From Kiritimatiellia bacterium (lineage in GTDB: Bacteria; Verrucomicrobiota; Kiritimatiellia; RFP12; UBA1067): a stretch of DNA of 64,000 nt. Position numbers and translations under genes: made by a program. Shown here one piece after another: positions 6,680 to 15,258 of the stretch. Each line of letters starts with the position of its first letter. Position 1 is the stretch's first letter. The stretch lies in assembly GCA_017454745.1 (NCBI GenBank), contig JAFTCL010000034.1, positions 19,134 through 83,133 of the forward strand, in the 5' to 3' direction. Below the pieces are notes generated by a model. The model did not search any database. It was not told the DNA's origin and saw only the letters and a program-made list of their open reading frames with translations.

Positions 6680-9600
6680 ATGCGTAATTACGTATTGTGT
6701 GCTACCAGCCTTCTTTCCGCCGCACTTGCGGTTTTTGCCGACAACAACAGCCCATACGGTGTATGCGCCCATGTGACCCGCAACGAATTCAGCATCCGCG
6801 GGGCGGAATACCGTAAAATGGCGGAAGCGGGCATCCGCTGGGTCAGGTCCGACTTTGACTGGAGCGCGATGCAGAACGCCGCCGGAGAATGGGACTTCGG
6901 AAAACTCGACCAATTGATCGGCGACGCCGAAAAAGCGGGCATCACCATCCTTCCCATTCTCGGTTACAACTCCCCCAAAGGCGTACGCCCAAATGATTGT
7001 CTGGAAGATTGGGACGGTTACGTGAAAACGCTGGTCTCGCGTTACGGAGAGCGGCTGCCGGTATTAGAGCTATGGAACGAAGAAAACATTCCCGGATTCT
7101 GGAAAGACCCCGACCCGGTAAAATATACCGAACTGCTTAAGCGCACCTACGCCGCCGTCAAATCCACCAATCCCAAAATCAAGGTCATGTTCGGCGGCAC
7201 CGCCGGAGTGCCGTTCGAATTCATCGAGCAGTGCTACCGCGCCGGAGCGGCGAAATCGTTCGACATCATGAACATCCATCCCTACAGCCACCCCGCGCCG
7301 CCGGAAAACCGCTTGGAAAACGAAATCGTGCGGCTTCGCGAAATCATGGCCAAATACGGGGACGGCGACAAACCGCTGTGGATAACCGAAATCGGCTGGC
7401 CTACCCAGCATCGGAAAACCGCAGTGCCCGGAATGCTCAAATGCGGCCTCAGTATCGCCAATCCTGAAAAAAAAGGGCGTTGGAATGTTTTGGTGATTGA
7501 AGAATATGATGCCGAAGTGCCGGAAATGGCGGAAGTGCTGGTCAACGAACTGCCGGGCGGCACCGCCATCCGCCGTTGTGCCTATGCCGACGTTAACCGC
7601 ATTTTGCAGAATTACAGTTTTGACGCCGTAGTTCTGCCGTTCAACGAAAACTACCCCGCCGACGCCGAAGACGCGCTCGTCGATTACGTAAAAAACGGCG
7701 GCACATTGGTGGAGTTTGGCGGATTCCCGCTTTACTACGGGCTAACCACGGACAGCAACGGGAAAAGCGCAAAAGCCAAAACCAACCCGGCAGATTTTCG
7801 TAACCGGCTTCGGTTGGGCGTTGAAGCATGGTGGCTGGGCGAGAAAGGAAAAGTTCCGGAAAAAATGGTTTGCCATCCGACCGATCAGCTCAAAGGCATA
7901 CAAATTGACGATAAGGGTATTGAAGGAACGCGGTTTCTCGTTCCCGATCTGCTTAAGGAAGGCGACCGGTTTATTCCGTTGCTTCAAGGAAAACTGGACA
8001 GTTATACCGGCACTGCGGCGGCGGTGTACAAGTTCAACAGCGATTTTAAAGGCGCACTGGTTGTCAGTACGGTATTCGAGCGCAGCAACAACACAAACAC
8101 GGAACTTAAGCAGAGCAAAACCGTGACGCGCGCCAACTTAATCGCCTTCTCAAAAGGCGTGGAACGAATCTTCTGGTACGAATTCCAAGCCCCCGAAACC
8201 GACCCATACGACCCCGAATCATTCTTTGGGATCACCCACCGCGACCTCTCGCCGAAACCGGCCTATTCCGCATACCAAGCGCTCATCCGGCTAAGGCCCT
8301 CCGGCTCCGTGCCGCTTTCCGGCGTCCACTGGAAGACCGATGACGAAAAAGTTTACCAACCGCAATGGAAACGGCCAGACGGAACTATAGCCGGGGCGTT
8401 GTGGTCAGTCGACCGTCCCGGCATCTACCGCGCCACGTTCAAAGAAGGCGATGTCCGCATCGTAAACCATTTAGGCGCAGAAATTATGAAATGTGCATCT
8501 GGAAAACCGGCAACGGTCAGCATTTCCAACGCCCCGATCTATTTCTACGGAGCGCAATTGGAGAAAATCGAACCGGTTCCGGTTGGCGCCGCCGAATTAC
8601 CGGGAATGCTGCCGGCAATTTTTGCCCGGGCCGGCGAACAATATCTGCGCCTGGCCGCCAGAATGGAAAGTTACACCAACGCCTTTCCGAGGCGAATTGA
8701 CTGCGGACGCTTTGTGACCGTCGCTCCCACCGAATGGACCAGCGGATTCTTCCCCGGGTCGCTCTGGCTGCTTTACGAAGCAACCGGCAACGACAAATTC
8801 CGGAGCTTGGCGAAAAAATACACCGACCGGCTGGAGCAAATCCGCCACTTCACCGGAAACCATGATATCGGTTTCATGCTGATGTGCAGCGCGGGCAACG
8901 GGTATCGTCTGGCCGACATTGAAGGCTACCGCGAAATTCTGCTCGATGGCGCGGCCGCGCTCTGTACCAGATACAACGAGAAAATGAACCTCATCCGTTC
9001 ATGGAACGGCGGGCATTTCCAGGTTATCATCGACAATATGATGAATCTTGAACTGCTGATGTGGGCATCCAAGCATGGCGGCGATCCAAAATTCGCGGAA
9101 ATAGCCCGTAAGCATGCCGACACCACCAACCGGCGCCACTTCCGCGCCGACGACAGCGCATTCCATGTGATAGATTACAACCCCGACAACGGGAAAATTT
9201 ACCAATACGTCGCCGGGCAGGGCGCATCCGCCGACAGCCCTTGGGCGCGCGGACAGTCTTGGGGGTTGTATGGTTTCACCATGATGTACCGCGAGACAAA
9301 GAATCCGGCCTATCTCGCCCGTGCCGTGCGCAGCGCAGAATTCCTGACCGGCCACAAAAACCTGCCGCCGGATCTGATCCCCTACTGGGACTATGAAGCG
9401 GCGGCAATCCCGAACGAACCCCGAGACACTTCCGCCGGCGCGATTATGTGCAGCGCGCTGTTTGAGTTGTGCCAGCTGGTGGAATCGCCGCAATTGGCGA
9501 AAAAATACCGGGACTTCGCCATCCGTCAACTACTCTCGCTGGTTTCTCCGGAATACTTCGCGGAAGTCGGCTCCAACGGCAACTTCCTGCTCAAACACGG

Positions 9601-9715
9601 GGTCGGACATCTGCCGGGCAACAGCGAAATTGACGTGCCGCTCAACTACGGCGACTACTATTTACTTGAGGCGCTGTTGCGCTTCCGCAAGTTGTCGAAA
9701 GCCGAAACCAAGTAA
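6680..9715 (+). CDS. exported glycan hydrolase: clan-A GH barrel with inserted amidotransferase-like domain, fused to GH88
   Basis: A 1012-residue exported enzyme. The ATG at 6680 follows CCGGAG with good spacing and gives a signal peptide (1-20, after VFA). Residues about 25-260 are a GH39/GH5-like TIM barrel with acid/base LWNEEN (Glu134) and nucleophile WITEIGW (Glu237). About 265-470 is an inserted type 1 amidotransferase-like fold (WNVLVIEEYD, then NGGTLVEFGG). The last barrel strand, ERIFWYEFQ, returns near 495. About 640-1011 is GH88 unsaturated glucuronyl hydrolase, with WTSGFFPGSLW, the Asp motifs NHDIGF and IIDNMMN, and ARGQSWGLYG. Both GH88 catalytic aspartates are present. The product would act on uronate-containing oligosaccharides; the exact substrate is unknown. 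Confidence 0.85.
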   Translation: MRNYVLCATSLLSAALAVFADNNSPYGVCAHVTRNEFSIRGAEYRKMAEAGIRWVRSDFDWSAMQNAAGEWDFGKLDQLIGDAEKAGITILPILGYNSPKGVRPNDCLEDWDGYVKTLVSRYGERLPVLELWNEENIPGFWKDPDPVKYTELLKRTYAAVKSTNPKIKVMFGGTAGVPFEFIEQCYRAGAAKSFDIMNIHPYSHPAPPENRLENEIVRLREIMAKYGDGDKPLWITEIGWPTQHRKTAVPGMLKCGLSIANPEKKGRWNVLVIEEYDAEVPEMAEVLVNELPGGTAIRRCAYADVNRILQNYSFDAVVLPFNENYPADAEDALVDYVKNGGTLVEFGGFPLYYGLTTDSNGKSAKAKTNPADFRNRLRLGVEAWWLGEKGKVPEKMVCHPTDQLKGIQIDDKGIEGTRFLVPDLLKEGDRFIPLLQGKLDSYTGTAAAVYKFNSDFKGALVVSTVFERSNNTNTELKQSKTVTRANLIAFSKGVERIFWYEFQAPETDPYDPESFFGITHRDLSPKPAYSAYQALIRLRPSGSVPLSGVHWKTDDEKVYQPQWKRPDGTIAGALWSVDRPGIYRATFKEGDVRIVNHLGAEIMKCASGKPATVSISNAPIYFYGAQLEKIEPVPVGAAELPGMLPAIFARAGEQYLRLAARMESYTNAFPRRIDCGRFVTVAPTEWTSGFFPGSLWLLYEATGNDKFRSLAKKYTDRLEQIRHFTGNHDIGFMLMCSAGNGYRLADIEGYREILLDGAAALCTRYNEKMNLIRSWNGGHFQVIIDNMMNLELLMWASKHGGDPKFAEIARKHADTTNRRHFRADDSAFHVIDYNPDNGKIYQYVAGQGASADSPWARGQSWGLYGFTMMYRETKNPAYLARAVRSAEFLTGHKNLPPDLIPYWDYEAAAIPNEPRDTSAGAIMCSALFELCQLVESPQLAKKYRDFAIRQLLSLVSPEYFAEVGSNGNFLLKHGVGHLPGNSEIDVPLNYGDYYLLEALLRFRKLSKAETK

Positions 9716-9717
9716 AA

Positions 9718-11427
9718 ATGCTCTCCAACCGAAAAGCCTGGTTCCTTTTTCTGACCGTCTCCGTCTTTTTGGGGGCGATTCTGGTCTGGCCGATCCTTAC
9801 CGTTATCGCCGGTGGATTCGTTGACAACGGGCATTTTTCCGTCCGCTATCTGGCGGAGGTGTTCAAAAACCCCATTTATGCCGAAGGCCTGCTAAACAGC
9901 CTAAAAATCGCCGCCGGCGCGACCGCGTTATCTGTTCTTATCGCGGTGCCATTGGCATGGTTGGCGTATGCCTACGCATTCCGCGGCCAAAAGATTTTTC
10001 TAGCGTTGCTATTGGTGCCGATGGTTCTTCCTCCGTTCGTGGGCGCCATCGGGGCGATGCAGATGATGGGACCGTACGGTACACTTAACGCAGTGCTGGG
10101 CTGCGGACCGATCGATTGGTTTAGCCTAAACCGGTATCTGGCGGTGGTGGCTCTTCAGGCGCTGTGCTTTTACCCGATCATCTATCTAAACGTCTCCGCC
10201 GCGCTGGCCAATATCGACCCGGCGCTGGATGAAGCGGCGCAGAATCTGGGAGCCGGCGGACTGACCCGTTTTTGGCGCATTACGCTGCCCATGCTTGCCC
10301 CTGGGCTTTTTGCCGGTTGCACTCTGGTGTTCATCGCCTGCTTCACCGAACTCGGCACCCCACTGATCATGAACTACACCCGATGCGCGGCGGTCCAGGT
10401 TTACGATGAATTAAAAGAGATCAGCGCCAGCCCGTTTCCCTACGCGCTGGTATGCGTGGTTTTGGCATCCAGCGTCGCGCTTTACGCCTTCAGCAAAGCG
10501 CTGTTCGGCCGGAAAGCTTTCGCGATGCAGGCCAAGGCGGTACTGCCGCACCAACCCAAACCGCTGTACGGTCTGAAAGGCGTACTGGCCGCGCTGCCAT
10601 TCGCAGTTGTGGTCTTTCTCGCCCTAATGCCGCATTTTGGTGTGGTTTTGACCAGCTTCTCCGCTCCTGGCTCATGGTATCAAACCATGCTGCCCGGCGA
10701 ATTCACCTTCTCCAATTACCGCGAAGCGCTCGGCCATTCGATGACCATCAACGCCATCAGAAACAGTCTGGTTTTCTCCGCGCTGGCGGTGGTGGCAAAC
10801 CTCGCGCTGGGCGTATCCGTGGCATGGGTGGCGGTGCGTTCTAGAATCCGTATTCGCGGCGTGTTGGATGCTTTATCCATGATCCCGCTCGCGGTCCCGG
10901 GATTGGTGATGGCGTTTGGCTTTATCGCGGTTAGCGGAAAACTGTCAACCCTACCCTATATCCAAAACCATCCGCAACTGGCCGCACTGTTGGACATTCG
11001 GGTAAATCCCACCCTCTTTCTGGTTTTGGCCTACGCGGTGCGCCGTTTGCCGTATATGGTCAGGGCGGCGGTAGCCGGCTTGCAGCAAACCTCGATCACG
11101 CTGGAAGAGGCGGCGGCGAATCTGGGAGCCACGCCGACCGTGACCGTGCGCCGCGTCACCATGCCGCTTATCGCCGCCAACCTCATCGCCGGCACGCTGC
11201 TGGTGTTTGCTTTCAGCATGTTGGAGGTGTCCGACTCTCTGATGCTTGCCCAAAAGATGACCTACTATCCGATCACCAAAACCATCTTTGAGCTTTTCCA
11301 GTTGACCGGAATGGGACGATACCTTGCCACGGCGTTAGGAGTTTGGGCGATGCTCTTTTTGGCGGTAACCCTAGTCGGAAGCAGCATTCTGCTGGGCAAA
11401 AAACTTGGTGCGCTCTTCAAGGCATAA
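9718..11427 (+). CDS. fused two-domain ABC transporter permease (FbpB/ThiP type)
   Basis: A 569-residue inner-membrane protein with two binding-protein-dependent permease domains in one chain. Each half carries an EAA loop that docks the ATPase: EAAQNLGAGGLTRFWRITLP near 172 and EEAAANLGATPTVTVRRVTMP near 463. About 12 hydrophobic segments are visible. Such fused permeases serve iron(III), thiamine, phosphonate or polyamine importers. The gene starts two bases after the stop of the GH88 fusion, so translation is probably coupled. No ATPase or binding protein is nearby, so substrate and partners cannot be named. No clear terminator follows, only a short weak hairpin. Confidence 0.88.
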   Translation: MLSNRKAWFLFLTVSVFLGAILVWPILTVIAGGFVDNGHFSVRYLAEVFKNPIYAEGLLNSLKIAAGATALSVLIAVPLAWLAYAYAFRGQKIFLALLLVPMVLPPFVGAIGAMQMMGPYGTLNAVLGCGPIDWFSLNRYLAVVALQALCFYPIIYLNVSAALANIDPALDEAAQNLGAGGLTRFWRITLPMLAPGLFAGCTLVFIACFTELGTPLIMNYTRCAAVQVYDELKEISASPFPYALVCVVLASSVALYAFSKALFGRKAFAMQAKAVLPHQPKPLYGLKGVLAALPFAVVVFLALMPHFGVVLTSFSAPGSWYQTMLPGEFTFSNYREALGHSMTINAIRNSLVFSALAVVANLALGVSVAWVAVRSRIRIRGVLDALSMIPLAVPGLVMAFGFIAVSGKLSTLPYIQNHPQLAALLDIRVNPTLFLVLAYAVRRLPYMVRAAVAGLQQTSITLEEAAANLGATPTVTVRRVTMPLIAANLIAGTLLVFAFSMLEVSDSLMLAQKMTYYPITKTIFELFQLTGMGRYLATALGVWAMLFLAVTLVGSSILLGKKLGALFKA

Positions 11428-11469
11428 AAAAAACGGAGCATGATCCGCCCCGCCATGAAAAACCTAAAT

Positions 11470-11544
11470 TGGCGCGCCCAAGGAGAGTCGAACTCCTCTT
11501 ACTAGGATGAAAACCTGGTGTCCTAACCGATAGACGATGGGCGC
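11470..11544 (-). tRNA. tRNA-Glu (anticodon TTC)
   Basis: A complete cloverleaf on the minus strand. The acceptor GCGCCCA pairs with TGGGCGC. The D-arm TCGTCTATCGGTTAGGA is typical of tRNA-Glu. The anticodon stem CCAGG/CCTAG has one mismatch and carries loop TTTTCAT with anticodon TTC. The T-arm is AGGAG TTCGACT CTCCT. The discriminator is G and CCA is encoded. Confidence 0.95.
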
Positions 11545-11557
11545 TCAAGTGCGGAAT

Positions 11558-11587
11558 AATTTATCAAAATCCGGGGTGGAAATGCAA
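11558..11587 (-). promoter_or_regulatory. tRNA-Glu promoter
   Basis: On the minus strand TTGCAT (11587-11582), an 18-base spacer and TAAATT (11563-11558), placed 13 bases before the mature tRNA. Confidence 0.5.
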
Positions 11588-11601
11588 GGGTAAATTTAAT
11601 A

Positions 11602-11630
11602 TTTTTTTCTCGGCAAAATTTTGGTAATAT
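11602..11630 (+). promoter_or_regulatory. possible ribD promoter giving a leaderless mRNA
   Basis: A good -10 box, TAATAT (11625-11630), ends seven bases before the ribD ATG at 11638. The -35 region is only a T-run (11602-11607). No Shine-Dalgarno sequence lies before the ATG, so transcription may begin at the start codon. Confidence 0.35.
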
Positions 11631-11637
11631 TAACGTC

Positions 11638-12792
11638 ATGTCAAGCACCAATAGTTTTATCAACGGAAAAGCGTCCGAAGAAGACCGCAAATGGATGCAG
11701 CGCGCACTGTCGCTGGCCCGGCTCAGCGAAGGTTGCACCCGCCCGAACCCACCGGTCGGCGCGGTGGTGGTCAAGAATGGAGTGGAGATCGGTTCCGGCC
11801 GGCATCTCAAGGCCGGCGGTCCCCACGCGGAGGTGAACGCCTTCGATTCCTGCCGCGAATCTGCGGCTGGGTCCACGCTTTACGTTACGCTGGAACCGTG
11901 CAGCACCACAGGGCGCACCCCGCCCTGCACCGACCGGATTTTGCGCGAAGGCGTCAGCCGGGTCGTGGTCGGTTGCATCGACCATAATTCCCGTCACTGC
12001 GGCAACGGCATCGAACTGCTCCGCCAACACGACGTAGAGGTCGTAACCGGGGTTTGCGAAGCCGACGCGCTAAAACTGGTTGAGCCGTTTTTCAAGCACA
12101 TATCCAGCGGGATGCCGTTCGTCACGCTTAAACTGGGCATGACCTTGGACGGGCGCATCGCTGACCGGCACGGCACTTCCCAATGGATAACCGGCGAACC
12201 GGCCCGGCGGCAAGTGCAGCAACTCCGCCGCCGTGCCGACGCGGTAATGGTTGGCTCCGGAACGGTGCTGGCGGACAATCCCTCGCTGCTCTGCCGAATC
12301 GGCGGCGGCGACAACCTTTTGCGGGTGGCGGTTGACTCTCGCGCCAAAACCGCAAAACAATGGTGCCGATGGAAAATCTTCACCGACCAAGCCGCCGGAA
12401 GCACCATCGTGGCTACCGATGAAAACCGGGTCGCGGACTTCTCCGCCGCTCAGGCGAACGGGGTCCGGGTATGGGGTTTCAAACTCGGCCCGGACGGCCA
12501 TCTGCCGTTGACGGATTTGTTGCGCCGACTCGGCGCAGAAACCAACGTGATGCATTTGTTATGCGAAGGCGGCGGCGGGTTGGCCGGCGCATTGCACCAT
12601 AACGGACTGGTGGACGAGTATCGGCTGTTCCAGGCCCCCGCGATATTAAACGATGTCCGTGCTGTGGCGGCGTTTTCGTTCGGGGAACACCTGTTGGCGG
12701 ATATGCGGCGGCTAAAAATCGTCAAAGTCCAGCGTGTCGGTTCCGACCTCTTGACCGTGCTCAGGCCAGACGGCGGTCTTTCCGAGAACTAA
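11638..12792 (+). CDS. ribD: bifunctional riboflavin biosynthesis deaminase/reductase
   Basis: Catalyses two steps of riboflavin synthesis: deamination of the pyrimidine ring, then NADPH-dependent reduction of the ribosyl side chain. The 384-residue length fits the two-domain enzyme. The deaminase zinc site is HAEVNA (63-68) plus PCSTTGRTPPC (87-97). The reductase starts near 155 with FVTLKLGMTLDGRIA and continues with SQWITGEPAR and the RADAVMVGSGTVLADNP motif. No other rib genes are beside it. Its 3' end overlaps the convergent flippase gene by 32 bases. No ribosome site precedes the ATG. Confidence 0.95.
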   Translation: MSSTNSFINGKASEEDRKWMQRALSLARLSEGCTRPNPPVGAVVVKNGVEIGSGRHLKAGGPHAEVNAFDSCRESAAGSTLYVTLEPCSTTGRTPPCTDRILREGVSRVVVGCIDHNSRHCGNGIELLRQHDVEVVTGVCEADALKLVEPFFKHISSGMPFVTLKLGMTLDGRIADRHGTSQWITGEPARRQVQQLRRRADAVMVGSGTVLADNPSLLCRIGGGDNLLRVAVDSRAKTAKQWCRWKIFTDQAAGSTIVATDENRVADFSAAQANGVRVWGFKLGPDGHLPLTDLLRRLGAETNVMHLLCEGGGGLAGALHHNGLVDEYRLFQAPAILNDVRAVAAFSFGEHLLADMRRLKIVKVQRVGSDLLTVLRPDGGLSEN

Positions 12793-14110
12793 TCGCCACG
12801 CTGGTAAAGGCGCAAACGAAATGCAGCATGGAAAACGCCAGCACCACCCAAAGCACGTTACGCAGCGAATTAAGGTGCATCGAGCCCATCCACTCCACCA
12901 CCCTGTCCGGCAACCGTCCGACAAAAAACGTGTAGCCTGAAAACGCCACCAGCACAACGGACTGCGCAAAATACAGCGGTACCGAGTACCAAAGGAAACC
13001 GAACCTGCTGCACGCCGATTCGTGGCTGTAGAAATTGTTCACCATGGTGGTAACGGTAAACACGGCGGAAAGCAGTACCATGTGCGGCACGAAATCTATG
13101 TAAGGACGCCACTTTGGGATCGACGAGAAGATCCAGCGTCCGGTGACCGCCAAGCCGACCGTACACAAACCACCGAAAACCAACGTGGCAAACGTCATGC
13201 CGCGAAGAATGCGCTGAGAATCGCGTCCCTGTATGTTCGCCTCCGAGGCAAAAGGAAACATCACCATCGCCAACGACACCCCGCCGTAGCTGGCCACCTC
13301 CGCGAACCTCGAAATCATATAGTAGGCCGCCGAATCGATCTCCGGCAACCGCTGCCGGATAATCAACGTCTGGACGGCGGTAGCCACCGTGCCAAAGCCC
13401 AGCGACAACGCAACAAGAAACGTGTAGCGAATCATCGATCGTCCATCCTCACGCCAGAAATTTTCCGAAATGTCCCGGGAATGCACACGGTTACGGAGCG
13501 TGAACCACGACCAGACGATTTGGAACAACGGCGCGACCACATTCGCCAGCACGTATCCAGAAAGCGCACGGATCGGCATTGTCACCAGCATCACCGCCAA
13601 GCGGATCGGAGCCGTGAAAATATTCATGAACGAAATCGCGCGGAAATTTTTCAACCCCTGCAACGCATTAGTGAACACCGGCGCCGTGGTGCCCAGCAAC
13701 GCGGAGGCCACAATCAACACCCCCAACGATCCCGACACAATACGGATCCGCTCAAAAAACAACGGCAACAGCAGTGCCGCCGCCGCGCAACCGACCACCA
13801 CCGCCGCCGCCGCCGCACCCCAAAAACAACGGAGCAGCGCCTTCACCTTGCCGGGACGCCCCGCAGTCTGGTAAATGTTTACGTACCGGGTCAACGTCAC
13901 CACCAGAATCGAGATCGGCAAACCGAATACCGTTGAAATGTGGGTAATCGGCAACACCGCGCCCAATTCCGCTTCCGGCACGTAATGCGGCACCAGCCAC
14001 AGGCCGATGACCGCGTTAACCAGATCCGTCAGCCGTAGCGCCAGAAAAATGCAGAGCGAATACCACCAAAAATCGCCAAACCTCGCGTGTACGCGATCCA
14101 AAAGTTTCAT
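12761..14110 (-). CDS. polysaccharide flippase-like membrane protein (MOP superfamily)
   Basis: A 449-residue inner-membrane protein with about 12-14 hydrophobic segments spread over its whole length. It has the layout of Wzx/MurJ-type exporters that flip lipid-linked sugars. Charged loops separate the helices, for example NRVHSRDISENFWREDGRSM near 205-225. The N-terminal phrase RLTDLVNAVIGLWLVPHYVPEAELGAVLP resembles the first helices of that superfamily. No glycosyltransferase cluster is adjacent, so the cargo is unknown. It is read convergently with ribD and divergently from the GDPD gene. Its own promoter lies at 14149-14177. Confidence 0.75.
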   Translation of the reverse strand: MKLLDRVHARFGDFWWYSLCIFLALRLTDLVNAVIGLWLVPHYVPEAELGAVLPITHISTVFGLPISILVVTLTRYVNIYQTAGRPGKVKALLRCFWGAAAAAVVVGCAAAALLLPLFFERIRIVSGSLGVLIVASALLGTTAPVFTNALQGLKNFRAISFMNIFTAPIRLAVMLVTMPIRALSGYVLANVVAPLFQIVWSWFTLRNRVHSRDISENFWREDGRSMIRYTFLVALSLGFGTVATAVQTLIIRQRLPEIDSAAYYMISRFAEVASYGGVSLAMVMFPFASEANIQGRDSQRILRGMTFATLVFGGLCTVGLAVTGRWIFSSIPKWRPYIDFVPHMVLLSAVFTVTTMVNNFYSHESACSRFGFLWYSVPLYFAQSVVLVAFSGYTFFVGRLPDRVVEWMGSMHLNSLRNVLWVVLAFSMLHFVCAFTSVAISSRKDRRLA

Positions 14111-14148
14111 ATCTCAGACAAATAGGAGATTTCAAACACAACTGGGAA

Positions 14149-14177
14149 ATCGTACCACATCCTCAAATTACGGTCAA
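14149..14177 (-). promoter_or_regulatory. promoter of the flippase-like gene
   Basis: On the minus strand TTGACC (14177-14172), a 17-base spacer and TACGAT (14154-14149). The predicted 5' leader is about 30 bases. Confidence 0.6.
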
Positions 14178-14186
14178 TCCCCATTT

Positions 14187-14221
14187 TTGTGATTGCCGCC
14201 GGCGGGAAATAATGTTAACAT
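14187..14221 (+). promoter_or_regulatory. promoter region of the GDPD-GH106 run
   Basis: Two overlapping sigma70-like pairs, both with 17-base spacers: TTGTGA (14187-14192) with TAATGT (14210-14215), and TTGCCG (14193-14198) with TAACAT (14216-14221). Either would feed the gene starting at 14282. Confidence 0.4.
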
Positions 14222-14281
14222 GATTGTATTACAAATGGTGTCGGACAAAACGTCGCGCCAAACTTTCAAGGAGGGAAAAAC

Positions 14282-15232
14282 GTGAATGCCAAGTACGTAT
14301 TGATATCAGCAAGTCTAGCCGTTTTGGTCGGCTGTCAAACCGCGCAATGGGAAAAACCCGCCGCCATCCCGCGTGAAGAAGGATTGTTCCGCTGCCAGAT
14401 TCACCGCGGCGGCGGCGCGAAAGCAAAGCCGGACAATTCGCTGGAAACCTTCCTCTGGTGCTGGGGCCACGGCATGGCTCCGGAAGCCGATGCCCGCCTC
14501 ACCAAGGACGGCGTGGCCATCGCCATGCACGACGACAACTTCAAACGCATCGGACGCGGCATCAGTCCAGATTTCGCCACGAAAAAAATCAAAGACCTAA
14601 CCTGGGATGAAATCAAAGACATTGACACCGGGTCTTATCTCGGGTCTGAATACGCCTCCACCCGCATCGCCACCATGGAATCGGTGTTCGCCGCCATGAA
14701 AGGCCGCCCCGAACGGCTTCTGTACGTGGACGAAAAAGGTGCGCCGCCTGAACTGATCGCCAAGCTGGCTAACCGTTTCGGCGTGATTGAACAGGTTTAC
14801 TACACCTCCTCCAACTGGCGGCTTATCCCCCGTTGGCGCAAAATCGCGCCCAAGGGACGCTCGATGGTTTGGCTGGGGAACTTCCCGCGAGACAACAGCC
14901 CGGAGAACGTGGCCAAGACCGAAGCTTTTGTCCAAAAACGGCTTGATGAAATGGCCGCCACCGGCTTCAACGGCATCGACCAAGTGCAGATCCACGTCCG
15001 CACAGACTTGAAGCGCGACGATCCGTTCTGCCCCTCCACACCGTTTCTCAAGCGCGCCGTGGAACTGCTGCACAAGTACGGCGTTTCCGCCCAGACTGTA
15101 ACCTGGACCGAAGGCACAAACAAAGACGTTTACCGCAAACTTTGGGATCTGGGATTCGACCACTTCACCACCGACTATCCGGAAACGTTGTTCGAGGTTG
15201 CCGACGGCATCCGTTCCGGATCCTTTAAATAA
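14282..15232 (+). CDS. glycerophosphodiester phosphodiesterase-family lipoprotein
   Basis: A 316-residue envelope lipoprotein. The start is GTG at 14282, supported by AAGGAGG at 14269-14275. The signal peptide ends in a lipobox, LVGC, with Cys18 as the lipid site. The GDPD signature is present: HRG at 41-43, then EADARLTKDGVAIAMHD at 68-84. The family hydrolyses glycerophosphodiesters with a divalent metal, and related exported members may act on other phosphodiesters. The distal part is less typical (VWLGNFPRDNSPENV), and ends in the TIM-barrel phrase HFTTDYPE. It lies 26 bases before the GH106 gene and is probably co-transcribed with it. Confidence 0.88.
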   Translation: MNAKYVLISASLAVLVGCQTAQWEKPAAIPREEGLFRCQIHRGGGAKAKPDNSLETFLWCWGHGMAPEADARLTKDGVAIAMHDDNFKRIGRGISPDFATKKIKDLTWDEIKDIDTGSYLGSEYASTRIATMESVFAAMKGRPERLLYVDEKGAPPELIAKLANRFGVIEQVYYTSSNWRLIPRWRKIAPKGRSMVWLGNFPRDNSPENVAKTEAFVQKRLDEMAATGFNGIDQVQIHVRTDLKRDDPFCPSTPFLKRAVELLHKYGVSAQTVTWTEGTNKDVYRKLWDLGFDHFTTDYPETLFEVADGIRSGSFK

Positions 15233-15258
15233 CCAATAACGAAAATCCGGGGGAAACC

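Noticed and set aside
13022..13936. 304-codon plus-strand frame opposite the flippase-like gene
   Set aside because: Extremely basic with many His and Arg residues, as expected from antisense of a hydrophobic protein.
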